Below are positions 19,553 to 27,878 of a stretch of 34,169 bases of DNA, piece after piece. Every line of letters starts with the position of its first letter. Position 1 is the first letter of the stretch. Made by a program: the position numbers and the translations under genes. The stretch spans positions 1 through 34,169 of IMG/VR virus record IMGVR_UViG_3300033153_012687; one strand, 5' to 3'. This stretch comes from a virus. The notes under the pieces were generated by a model. The model had not been told where the DNA came from. It saw nothing but the letters and a program-made list of their open reading frames with translations, and did not search any database.

Positions 19553-21778
19553 CTATGCAGCGATTATGAAAAATGTAAGCAAAATATCGCCGTTAAGAGC
19601 GGCAGCCCCATTATTTTGACACTGTACCGTAAACGATCCAGCTCCTGGAGTAATACGCTCTACTGATAAACGACAATCATTTGCCCCTATATTAGAAACG
19701 GAACACAATATTGCGGACCCTACTGTACACACACTATTTGTAACAGTAAGCGTGACCTGAGCTCCTGCGCCAGTAACTTGTCCTGTAAAGGTTCCAACGC
19801 CCACGTTTGCATTAATAGTTACGGTTAATGCTGCTTGCGAATCTACAGCAGGAGTCATAGTAACTATTCCAGCTGCATTAATATCTATTCCACCGGTTCC
19901 AGCATCCAGAGAAATATCTGTCGCTCCGGTCACATTACCTATGGCTATGGTTTTCGCTACGGCATCTGCCCCGAGTGAGATTGAACCAGTGCCTGTTTGC
20001 ATAGTAAATGCGCCATCGGTTGCATCAACAGTAAATCCACCAGTTCCGTAATCTAAGTCGATACCACCCGCAGCATCAGATGCGTTAATGACTATAGAAG
20101 CTGCACCTGCTAGTCCAGCTGTAATAGCACAACCACCAACAGTTGACTGTAAGTGAACGGACGCTGAAGCAGTTCCTTGAGTGGAAAGCAAACGAATGGT
20201 TTCTGTTGTTCCGCCGTTAGCATGTAGGTAAATACAATCAGCTGCATCTATGGTTGAGTTTAATATAACTGAACCCAGGGTTGCGTTTGCTGTAATATCA
20301 CCGGATCCAGAATCAAGAACCACGCCGCTTGTTGTATTCGTATTTCCTAAAGTGAGAACTTTTGCTGCGGCCCCTGTGGCTATATTTATATCTTGCGCAA
20401 TTGCATCGTTACCTATACCTATTACGCCTGCACTCGAATTAAGTTCAAGCACACCAACGGAATCGATAGTGACAGCATCAGTTGATGTTATGGTAATATC
20501 TCCTGTACCAGATTGAATAACTGTTTGGCAGGTAGTATTAGTCGAGCCTACAGTAACCACGTGGGCACTCGCATCGACACCAATATCCAAAGTACCTGTT
20601 CCAGAAGTAACAGCAACGTTACCGTTAGTAGCTCCAACTGTAATTCCCCCTGTGCCAGCAGCCAATGTAATTCCACCTGCTGCATCTGTAGCTGTAAGCT
20701 GAACTGCATCGCCAACGGCTTCGCCGCCAGTTACAACTACAGAGCCCAAAGTGGAAATAAGACTTAAATCAAAAGCTCCTGTTACGGTGTAATTAGAAGC
20801 CGCAGCGCTATCTAATGATAATTCGCCGGTCGTATCAATTATAATACCTGCGGTACCAGCATCTATATCAATTCCACCTGCTATATCAGAAGCTATAATA
20901 TTAAACGCATCGGCACTTGCTAGACCAGCGTCTAATGTTATACCGCCAACATCAGAATGTACATTAATAGAGTTTAGTCCTGTACCCTGATCGGCATGTA
21001 TATCTATTGTTTCCGAAACACCTGCATTTGCTCTTAGATAAATTGTTTGTGCGGCATCTGTTGAACCTGTAATAGTACAAACACCACTTGTCATAGTAAA
21101 ATCAACGCCTGCAGTTAACGAGCCTGCAACCGAAGGGCTTGCATCAAGGTTTATAGTTACTGTAGAACCTGCTCCTGCGGTCCCCATGTTAGTGCCGCCT
21201 GCCACGGTAACTGCTCCTGCAGCGGGTGTTGCGGTGCCAGCGTCCGTTGGAAATGTCGACGCTACAGCACCTGTTGCAGTTATTGTTACACTATTTGCCG
21301 CATTAGTAAGATTAATACCAGCACCTGCGGTAAGCGTTGCCCATGCTGGAGCACCTGCAGTACTAGAAATTAAGATCTGTCCGTCAGTTCCCTCAGTTGA
21401 AGAAAGTAACCCTGCAGCAGTTGATTGTACAACACCTCGGGTAAGGCCGCTAATTGTAGCAGTTGTTCCTACTAATAGAGATGTACCAACGGCTGTTGTT
21501 GTGCCAGAAATAAGAGTAGTTCCAGCTGTTACACCAGCAGTAGTTGTAACGGATGTAAATGTTCCAGAACCACCTCCAGCATTTATCCATATAGCTCCTC
21601 CACCGCCTACAGATGTTAAAACATAAGCGTCATCATTTGGTACGTCTACCCAAATAGTACCAACCTCAGCTCTATCACGTGTCCTTGGAGCCCTCTGAGA
21701 AACGATAGGAAGCGGAGGCATTTCTATCGTAGAGCCACCAATACCATACGCCCTATTATTTCTTATAGATGTTCCCAT
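19553..21778 (-). CDS. Large beta-helix tail fibre, 741 residues
   Basis: ATG at 21778, AAGGA upstream. N-terminal module RAEVGTIWVDVPNDDAYVLTSVGGGGAIWINA (35-66), then low-complexity Thr/Ser/Gly/Ala repeats, a fibre repeat (FPTDAGTATPAAGAVTVAGGTNMGTAGAGSTVTINL), and a long run of short beta-strand units (GGITLAAGTGGITV, GNVAVTSGTGTLDIG, AKVLTLGNTNTTSGVVLDSGSGDIT). An 80-residue block (IYLRANAGVSETIDIH...GGIDIDAGTAGIIIDTTGELSL) recurs about 270 residues later (IYLHANGGTTETIRLL...GGIDLDYGTGGFTVDATDGAF). A small domain ends the protein (TVTINANVGVGTFTGQVT...ILLTFFIIAA). Likely trimeric beta-helical fibre. Confidence 0.8.
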   Translation of the reverse strand: MGTSIRNNRAYGIGGSTIEMPPLPIVSQRAPRTRDRAEVGTIWVDVPNDDAYVLTSVGGGGAIWINAGGGSGTFTSVTTTAGVTAGTTLISGTTTAVGTSLLVGTTATISGLTRGVVQSTAAGLLSSTEGTDGQILISSTAGAPAWATLTAGAGINLTNAANSVTITATGAVASTFPTDAGTATPAAGAVTVAGGTNMGTAGAGSTVTINLDASPSVAGSLTAGVDFTMTSGVCTITGSTDAAQTIYLRANAGVSETIDIHADQGTGLNSINVHSDVGGITLDAGLASADAFNIIASDIAGGIDIDAGTAGIIIDTTGELSLDSAAASNYTVTGAFDLSLISTLGSVVVTGGEAVGDAVQLTATDAAGGITLAAGTGGITVGATNGNVAVTSGTGTLDIGVDASAHVVTVGSTNTTCQTVIQSGTGDITITSTDAVTIDSVGVLELNSSAGVIGIGNDAIAQDINIATGAAAKVLTLGNTNTTSGVVLDSGSGDITANATLGSVILNSTIDAADCIYLHANGGTTETIRLLSTQGTASASVHLQSTVGGCAITAGLAGAASIVINASDAAGGIDLDYGTGGFTVDATDGAFTMQTGTGSISLGADAVAKTIAIGNVTGATDISLDAGTGGIDINAAGIVTMTPAVDSQAALTVTINANVGVGTFTGQVTGAGAQVTLTVTNSVCTVGSAILCSVSNIGANDCRLSVERITPGAGSFTVQCQNNGAAALNGDILLTFFIIAA

Positions 21779-21854
21779 ATTATTCCTTATTTAAGTATTA
21801 ATATATTACTCACGACAAGTAGACCTTTAATAATTACCGAATTCAATCTATTTG

Positions 21855-21883
21855 TTGACAATTATGTACATTTCCTGTACAAT
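21855..21883 (+). promoter_or_regulatory. Rightward promoter with GTACA-N5-TGTAC operator, upstream of the RHH gene
   Basis: TTGACA (21855-21860), 17 bases, TACAAT (21878-21883). The operator GTACA-TTTCC-TGTAC at 21866-21880 is identical, in sequence and in placement relative to both boxes, to that of the early promoter at 8805-8833. Identity extends from one base left of the operator to five bases right of it. The first gene downstream encodes an RHH protein, so autoregulation is likely. Confidence 0.87.
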
Positions 21884-21915
21884 TACACAATATACAAACA
21901 AAAATAAGGGACAGT

Positions 21916-22161
21916 ATGGATAAAATAGATAATCAGACAGATATAGTTGAGAACAAAGAAGAAGAACAAGTAGAGAAAATCATGCGCCAAAGATTGGCTG
22001 TTGATTTGCCGATACATATACATGAAGAAGTAAAACTTGTAGCAAGACAACACAATTGTACAATTACAAGATGGGTACTAAAGACAATAATTCAAAAACT
22101 AAAAATAGAGAGACTTTATAATGAAAAAGCTAATAGAAAAAAGATGCCTAAATTGCAATAA
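21916..22161 (+). CDS. Ribbon-helix-helix regulator (Arc/CopG type), candidate repressor of both rightward operons
   Basis: 81 residues; ATG at 21916 with AAGGGA 6-7 bases upstream. An acidic N-terminal arm (1-20) precedes an RHH pattern at 25-62: strand RLAVDLP, helix IHIHEEVKLVARQHN, turn CTI, helix TRWVLKTIIQKLKIE. RHH dimers insert a beta strand pair into the major groove of palindromic operators. Its own promoter carries a palindrome that is repeated at the early promoter. P22-like phages also use RHH repressors (Arc, Mnt). The binding link is inference, but specific and testable. It overlaps the next gene by 41 bases. Confidence 0.8.
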   Translation: MDKIDNQTDIVENKEEEQVEKIMRQRLAVDLPIHIHEEVKLVARQHNCTITRWVLKTIIQKLKIERLYNEKANRKKMPKLQ

Positions 22162-22357
22162 AGAGTTTGAGGTAGATGAGAAGAGAAAGGATGCGAAGTA
22201 CTGCAAGTGGAGTTGCTATAGTGAAGATATAAGAAAAATAAGACAAAAAACAGGCTCTCTAAAGTTAAGAGCTAAAAGGTTAAAGTACTTTGCTTATACT
22301 CTATATTTATTAGCAATAGCAGCAACAATTACAATAGCAATCCAATATTTTACTTAA
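22121..22357 (+). CDS. Zinc-ribbon protein with C-terminal membrane segment
   Basis: 78 residues, starting inside the RHH gene in another frame. CLNCNKEFEVDEKRKDAKYCKWSC (9-32) is a treble-clef-like four-Cys site, similar to that in the early protein at 8875-9066. A basic stretch (RQKTGSLKLRAKRLKYF) leads to one membrane helix (AYTLYLLAIAATITIAIQYF, 58-77). The 3' end overlaps the convergent ejection-protein gene by 8 bases. The ribosome site is weak, so translation is probably coupled to the RHH gene. Function unknown. Confidence 0.7.
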   Translation: MKKLIEKRCLNCNKEFEVDEKRKDAKYCKWSCYSEDIRKIRQKTGSLKLRAKRLKYFAYTLYLLAIAATITIAIQYFT

Positions 22358-25300
22358 TCTCTTCTCTTAACTTTTGATAAAGATTAGAAAATTTCTTAGT
22401 AGTCACACCACGCGAATATAGATATTTCCTCACAGCGTTAATTTCTTCCCTATCCTTAGTGATTAATGCCATCTTGAAACGATCCCTTATTTGATTTATC
22501 GAATATTCATTTCTTACTAATGAAACACGAGATTTAATCGTTTTCTCAGGAATCCCTCCAATACGCATTAACTCTATAATCGAATAGAGTTTTTCTTTTC
22601 TTCTAACGCTATCCTTTTCTGATAATGCTGCTTCGATAAAAGGAATAGCACTATGCGGATTAATAGCCTTAGAAACTGGGTATGCTCCAAACATAGACCA
22701 TAAATAAGGTCCCCAACCTTTATCAGATATAGTTCTAAGACTAAATGGCAAAGCAGACTTAATCAAATGTTTAAGCCTAGATGGTATTTGTTTAAGAGTA
22801 TTAGTTTCACCACCCCATGCAAGTTTTTGACCATACTTATACCCTGGCTCTGCTACCCACACTTGGCCTCCACCCTTTGGAGTACCCCCTAAATATTGCT
22901 CTACTAACATCTGAATTAATGGAGCAGCTTTACTAAAAAGTGCTTGCCCCAAATCTGTAAAATATCTGCCAATTTCTAAAACCTGTTTACCAAAATGACC
23001 AGAAAGTTTTTCGCCTTTTGCATTTCTCCCAGGGTTAAATATAATATCTGTTCCAGGTAATCGTACATCCGCATCTGGCATTGGAAACTTATAAGACATT
23101 GGACCTTCAATAGTCAAAGCCTTAATAGCTCTATCTATATAAAATCTAAGACCGCTAATTTTTTTATCTTTTTTATCTGTTTGTACCCATCCTGCATTGA
23201 AAAATTTAAATGCTCCATGTATCGCAATAAAAGCAATACCATATCTTTTCATAAACTGTCTTCCTAGTTTTCCTTTAGTACCAGGAGCAAATACATCAAG
23301 AAACTGCCTAATTGTAGACATAGTCCAATCTGGGTAACCAATAAGTCGCCTTAACACTTTCGAGTTCCTGCTTGAGTTCCAAAAATTCATATATTCAAGA
23401 TTTTGACCGCCTGCTTGATTATTAACAACGTCAGCAATATCTTGCTTAATATGTTTAACTTCTTCAGGAGTAAACTTTTTTCCTGCATTTATCTGCTTAG
23501 TTATCTCAGAGTTTACATAATGCTGGTAAGTAGCAATCTTCATTCTAGGATGAAACTCTTCAAACAAGTAATTCGCTCCTTTAGACATTAAAGCTAAACC
23601 CTTATTGGCTCCTTTAGATGCAAGATTATCCGGCAAAAGTTCAGCGCCTTTTTTCATCGCATCTACGCCTTTACCAATCAAACCAAAACTCTTCTTGATA
23701 CCTTTTGCATTACGATAGTCTACCTTTAAACCATGTTCAATTGCATCACTCATAACAGCAACTTCATTCTTTAATATTCCTGATTTCTTATACCAAAAAG
23801 GGTTTTTAAGTGCTAAGCCGGAACCTACTGCTGATTCAAATAAAGAAACATAGTGAAATGGAGACAATTCAACACGCGTATATCTTATTAAGTTTGTAGC
23901 TTTATCGTAAGCATTCCATGCTCTTACAGAGCCACCCTTATGCCTATATGTTGTATCAGCAAAAACTCCTTGTAATGCACTATGAAAATCTGGATGTACC
24001 AATGCAGGCGCATCAGAAGGTTTCCACATCTTATTAAGAACTTTACCTTCTACTGTTGGTTCAAATCTATAAGATTTTAAAAACAAATTATCTATAGGTA
24101 TATAACCCTCACTCTTAGCTTCTCCATAAGCTTTTCCATCAAGAGAATTGACTACAAAAGGAATAGGATTATCTTTTTGTGTGTTTTGTATCTCCTCTAA
24201 CAAATCAAGATTCGCTAAAGTTTTAATAATTTGTTCATTATATGTATGTACAAAATCAACAATTGATTTATACCTAGGTTTTAATCCAGCTTCCTTAAAA
24301 GCAGTTAGAAAATTCAAAAACTCTTTAGGTTTTGCAAATGGAACCTCTGTTCCAAACTTAGCAGCAACCTTATCAAACGCCTTATTAAATTCTTTATTAG
24401 TATACTCATACATACCTGGCATATATGCGTCTCTAAGAATATCTCTAGGATTAATATTTTTTGTTGCTGGATGCTCATTATGCTGTCTTGCCATACTAGC
24501 AAAGAACTCTTTTATCGGGCCATCTGTAAGCTGTTTGGCTGCTTCTGGAAGTCGCTTAGATAACTCCTTAAAAGTATCTCCCTTGACGAACGGGTTACCT
24601 GTCTTTTGCTTATAGTAAATCATTTCTTCAAGATTTTTAGCCGTAAACTTTTGCTCCTTTTGAGCTAACTCAACAGCTTCATTAACCTTAGTCTGTATTT
24701 CATAAACTTTTCTATTTCTTTTCCCAAGATTATCTCTAACAATTTGCTTAAGTCTTTTCCTCTGTGTTTCAACACCAAGCTTTGGAAAGGTTTTCTTTAT
24801 TTTTTGTTGAATCTTTTCAGGTAACATTTTAACAAACGTATCTGCTGTTGAACGAGTACCAGGCTTTTGTAATTCTCCAAAAAATGATTTTGTTTTACCA
24901 TATGCTCCTATAGTCCCTTTTATAGCACCATATGTAAGTACATTATCTAGAATGTGTTGAGCTGTCGGCCTTTTGCCCTCTAACAATCCTTGTGCTCCAG
25001 TCATACCAGTTAACTCTAATCCTGCTGTTGCTACCGCTTTTCCTGGTTTAGTATTTAAGAGCTTATTAAACTTAGGAATTTTCTTTAAAAATGGTAAAAA
25101 CTTTGCCATACCTGCGGTTGCTAACCCTACCACCGCACCTTTGCCTGTTTCCTTAGAAATTCTTCCAATGCTATTTAAATAATCACCAAAAGATAAATCT
25201 CCACCCTTATCTACATATTCGCTCCAATACTCTTGAGATGCTTGCTTAATCATTGCGGGGAGAGCCATAGCTCCCATTACAGCTCCAGAAGTCGCTCCTG

Positions 25301-25715
25301 CTGCAGTACCAACAACTGGCACAGTAGAACCTAATAACGCTCCAGCTGCTCCACCCATTTTTCCGCCTGCCCAAAATCCTGGAATATCATATATCAATTC
25401 ACCAGCCAAAGCTGCTACATGTTCTAACCAGTTTTCATCTGAAGGTACATCTTCTGGCCTATGAAACATTAATAAACTAGCAACTCCATGAGACTTGCCT
25501 CTTGAAAATGCATCGGCCAGTGTACGACTTGCAGTTTCACTTGAGTTTTCTTTTGCTAATTGACGAAACCTATTAACTTTTTCCCCGTCAACTTCCTGTG
25601 CAACCTGACTAACTCCATCTTTATTTTTTATGTCATTTGCTTCTGCAATTTGACGGAATCTGTTATTCGGTTCTTTAGCATTTGCTTCTGCAATTTGACG
25701 AAATCTGTTTGGCAT
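22350..25715 (-). CDS. Large internal virion / DNA-ejection-type protein, 1121 residues
   Basis: The largest gene here. The N-terminus has three short repeats, NRFRQIAEAN (3-12), NRFRQIAEAN (18-27) and NRFRQLAKEN (48-57). A Gly/Ala-rich hydrophobic region follows (104-157, including MGGAAGALLGSTVPVVGTAAGATSGAVMGAM), suited to crossing membranes. The rest is long, mainly helical and basic, with no enzyme motif that I can see. Size, position next to two smaller Gln/Ala-rich proteins and the DNA-stabilisation gene, and the membrane-active segment fit the large ejection protein of podoviruses (the role of P22 gp16/gp20 or T7 gp15/gp16). Assigned by context and composition. Confidence 0.7.
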   Translation of the reverse strand: MPNRFRQIAEANAKEPNNRFRQIAEANDIKNKDGVSQVAQEVDGEKVNRFRQLAKENSSETASRTLADAFSRGKSHGVASLLMFHRPEDVPSDENWLEHVAALAGELIYDIPGFWAGGKMGGAAGALLGSTVPVVGTAAGATSGAVMGAMALPAMIKQASQEYWSEYVDKGGDLSFGDYLNSIGRISKETGKGAVVGLATAGMAKFLPFLKKIPKFNKLLNTKPGKAVATAGLELTGMTGAQGLLEGKRPTAQHILDNVLTYGAIKGTIGAYGKTKSFFGELQKPGTRSTADTFVKMLPEKIQQKIKKTFPKLGVETQRKRLKQIVRDNLGKRNRKVYEIQTKVNEAVELAQKEQKFTAKNLEEMIYYKQKTGNPFVKGDTFKELSKRLPEAAKQLTDGPIKEFFASMARQHNEHPATKNINPRDILRDAYMPGMYEYTNKEFNKAFDKVAAKFGTEVPFAKPKEFLNFLTAFKEAGLKPRYKSIVDFVHTYNEQIIKTLANLDLLEEIQNTQKDNPIPFVVNSLDGKAYGEAKSEGYIPIDNLFLKSYRFEPTVEGKVLNKMWKPSDAPALVHPDFHSALQGVFADTTYRHKGGSVRAWNAYDKATNLIRYTRVELSPFHYVSLFESAVGSGLALKNPFWYKKSGILKNEVAVMSDAIEHGLKVDYRNAKGIKKSFGLIGKGVDAMKKGAELLPDNLASKGANKGLALMSKGANYLFEEFHPRMKIATYQHYVNSEITKQINAGKKFTPEEVKHIKQDIADVVNNQAGGQNLEYMNFWNSSRNSKVLRRLIGYPDWTMSTIRQFLDVFAPGTKGKLGRQFMKRYGIAFIAIHGAFKFFNAGWVQTDKKDKKISGLRFYIDRAIKALTIEGPMSYKFPMPDADVRLPGTDIIFNPGRNAKGEKLSGHFGKQVLEIGRYFTDLGQALFSKAAPLIQMLVEQYLGGTPKGGGQVWVAEPGYKYGQKLAWGGETNTLKQIPSRLKHLIKSALPFSLRTISDKGWGPYLWSMFGAYPVSKAINPHSAIPFIEAALSEKDSVRRKEKLYSIIELMRIGGIPEKTIKSRVSLVRNEYSINQIRDRFKMALITKDREEINAVRKYLYSRGVTTKKFSNLYQKLREEIK

Positions 25716-25717
25716 TT

Positions 25718-26425
25718 TTATACCTCAAAGCCAAAACTTTTGGCCATTTGTTCAGCTTTTTTATAGCTATTACCAGACTTTTTTAAGAAATAATTTATTA
25801 ATTCATCTGTTAAATTATTATTAACAAATGCATCTGCCATTCCTTCGCCCAGTCCTTCACTTATAAATTTTTGCTTTGCCTCTTGGGATGTTATAAGGCC
25901 TCTCTTAACCCTATTTAATGTTTCTAATTTAAGTTTTCGCATTTCAACAATCCCAACCTTACCTGCTACTTTACTTATTGCAACACCAACTTTAGCCCAA
26001 TCTTTCTCCATGTTACCACCTCGCAGATCGAGGCTTGCCTTCGCTATATTATTTCTTTCCCGTTTAATAATATTTTCTTCTATACGTATTTTAGTATTAG
26101 TGTCAGCTTGGTCCATTCGTCTATTAGCTTGTGCTATCTTTATATTAGATATCTCTATTCTTCTCCGAGCATCAACTTTCTTTTGAGGACCTTCCATTAC
26201 ATCTTTAAGAATAGGCTGTAATGTTCTTTCATCAAATTGAGATAATGCTTGTGCTATTTGAGGTGGAAACAAAGCTTCTAAACCCTTTAACTTTCTAGAC
26301 TGAGTTTGCCGCTGAGATAATTCACCAAGTTTGTGTTGTGCTAACATCTGTAAACTTTGACTTATACCCTGAGAAAGACCTGTTCCTAATCTTTCGCCAA
26401 CACCGGGTTCTCTAATAATTGCCAT
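25718..26425 (-). CDS. Probable internal virion / ejection protein, 235 residues
   Basis: The start overlaps the preceding stop by one base. It opens with MAIIREPGVGERLGTGLSQGISQSLQMLAQHKLGELSQRQTQ, then long charged helices (DARRRIEISNIKIAQANRRMDQADTNTKIRIEENIIKRERNNIAKASL), and a helical end. Rich in Gln, Lys, Arg and Leu, without enzyme motifs. Proteins of this start ('...GxGERLGxGLxQGLxxLAxxK...') sit beside large ejection proteins in many phages, as I recall. Role inferred from context. Confidence 0.68.
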   Translation of the reverse strand: MAIIREPGVGERLGTGLSQGISQSLQMLAQHKLGELSQRQTQSRKLKGLEALFPPQIAQALSQFDERTLQPILKDVMEGPQKKVDARRRIEISNIKIAQANRRMDQADTNTKIRIEENIIKRERNNIAKASLDLRGGNMEKDWAKVGVAISKVAGKVGIVEMRKLKLETLNRVKRGLITSQEAKQKFISEGLGEGMADAFVNNNLTDELINYFLKKSGNSYKKAEQMAKSFGFEV

Positions 26426-27234
26426 TAGGTTCCCCTTTGAAGAATATATTTAATTAATTCAAGCACTGTTGCCATTGTAGCACTTGGCGCTCCACCCTGT
26501 GCCGCAGCAGTTGCTATATTTCCTCCACTACTAAGCAACTGTTGTGACCATTCTGGTCGTTGTGATCCAAATTGATCCGCAGGTTGTTGTTTGTATGCTT
26601 CTAGTTGCTGTGGTCCAGCTTGCATTAATTCAGTTCCTCTTGCACCACCTTGCCATTCTGGTTGTTGTAATCCAAGTTGATCCATAGGTTGTTGTTGTTG
26701 CGGTTCCCCTTGCTGCGGTAATCCCAGTTGTCCCATAGGTTGTTGCTGACCTTGATTTCCTCTACTTAATATATATGCCATTAAAGCCATTGGTCCTCCT
26801 TGCAGTGCTCCCATACCAGCTAGTTCAGCAATTCCTGGTGATCTTTCACGATAATCGGTTCCAAATTGTGGCGCCATCCCCATACCAAGAAGATTTTGAT
26901 CTTGTCCTCGTTGTTGAAGGCCATATTGACTCTGAAGAGCTGCCAAATTTTCTTCCAGACCTGCACCAGCTTGTCCTAATACACTCCTAAATGAACCACT
27001 TCTTGTTGGGCTACCACCCATACTAGTAAATCTTTCTGCAAGAGAAGGAACGGTTTGTTGATGAAATTTGGTTCTAGCAGCTTTTTCTATTGGTGCAAAT
27101 CCATCCTGACTTTCTCTTAAGCGCGACATTGCCATTTGCCTGGCTTCATCTAAATCAGCTCGTTGCCCAGGTGTAACTGTAGGATACTGTTCTCTTCTTC
27201 CCGGAGTTCCCCTAAAAAAATCTGTAACTGCCAT
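26425..27234 (-). CDS. Gln-rich probable internal virion protein, 269 residues
   Basis: ATG at 27234 with AAAGGA upstream. N-terminal TDFFRGTPGRREQYPTVTPGQRADLDEA, then FAPIEKAARTKFHQQTVPSLAERFTSMGG (46-74) and SFRSVLGQAGAGLEENLAALQSQYGLQQ (81-108), a pattern I associate with a small phage structural protein found next to the large ejection protein. Residues 162-233 are Gln/Pro repeats (QQPMGQLGLPQQ, QQPMDQLGLQQPEW, QQPADQFGSQRPEW). An Ala-rich end follows. Likely packaged in the capsid and ejected with DNA; inference. Confidence 0.7.
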   Translation of the reverse strand: MAVTDFFRGTPGRREQYPTVTPGQRADLDEARQMAMSRLRESQDGFAPIEKAARTKFHQQTVPSLAERFTSMGGSPTRSGSFRSVLGQAGAGLEENLAALQSQYGLQQRGQDQNLLGMGMAPQFGTDYRERSPGIAELAGMGALQGGPMALMAYILSRGNQGQQQPMGQLGLPQQGEPQQQQPMDQLGLQQPEWQGGARGTELMQAGPQQLEAYKQQPADQFGSQRPEWSQQLLSSGGNIATAAAQGGAPSATMATVLELIKYILQRGT

Positions 27235-27338
27235 TTTGAATCCTTTTATTAATTAATCTCACAATTACATCTTATAATATATAGAATAGCATACAAGAAC
27301 TATTCTTTTTTCTGACTTTAAATTTGAAAGGCGATAAA

Positions 27339-27878
27339 ATGAGCCCAGTACAAAATCGTGGAGCATTTGTCCCCACAACACAGGTCTATGATATTTCGCA
27401 TATTTACGAAATGGACATTAAAAGCAAAGATTTTAAAGATTTTTTAGTTGGATTAAGTCAAAGTGTTAATAATCTATCACTTTCATTAAATATAAGAGAT
27501 GCCGGCTATTACACTCAAACAGAATTTGTTTGTGGGCAATTATGGTTTCCGGATCCTACTTTAACATCTACTTCATCAAAAAGACCCACATATAGACAAG
27601 TATACAGAAAAGCAATTAACTTCGGCGCACTCCTAAATGCAGCAACCAAAACAGTACCCCATGGAATTACCCCTGATGCAAATTATTCATTTACCAGGAT
27701 ATATGGAACCGCAACAGATCCTACAGGATTAGAATATATACCACTTCCATACTCAAGTGAAATAGCAAATGGTGGAATCAGATTATACATAGACGATACT
27801 AACGTTTACATTAGAACATGGAAAGATTGGACTGACTTCACAATATGTTATGTTATCTTGGAATACATAAAAGAATAA
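27339..27878 (+). CDS. Structural-type protein on the opposite strand within the virion module
   Basis: 179 residues from the ATG at 27339, which follows GAAAGG by about 7 bases; a TTG 15 bases earlier lacks a site. The sequence has an N-terminal helix (RGAFVPTTQVYDISHIYEMDIKSKDFKDFLVGLSQSVNNLSLSLNIRDAGYY) and a beta-rich C-terminal half (INFGALLNAATKTVPHGITPDANYSFTRIYGTATDPTG...IPLPYSS...IRLYIDDTNVYIRTWKDWTDFTICYVILEYIKE). The second half looks like a fibre or decoration head domain. It ends at the base before the stop of the convergent stabilisation gene. I recall similar proteins beside tail genes of other phages, without a known role. Confidence 0.78.
   Translation: MSPVQNRGAFVPTTQVYDISHIYEMDIKSKDFKDFLVGLSQSVNNLSLSLNIRDAGYYTQTEFVCGQLWFPDPTLTSTSSKRPTYRQVYRKAINFGALLNAATKTVPHGITPDANYSFTRIYGTATDPTGLEYIPLPYSSEIANGGIRLYIDDTNVYIRTWKDWTDFTICYVILEYIKE

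Noticed and set aside
20250-21626. Long plus-strand frames (up to 146 codons) opposite the beta-helix fibre
   Set aside because: Low-complexity Val/Pro/Ala readings of the complementary strand of Gly/Thr/Ala repeats; no start signals.
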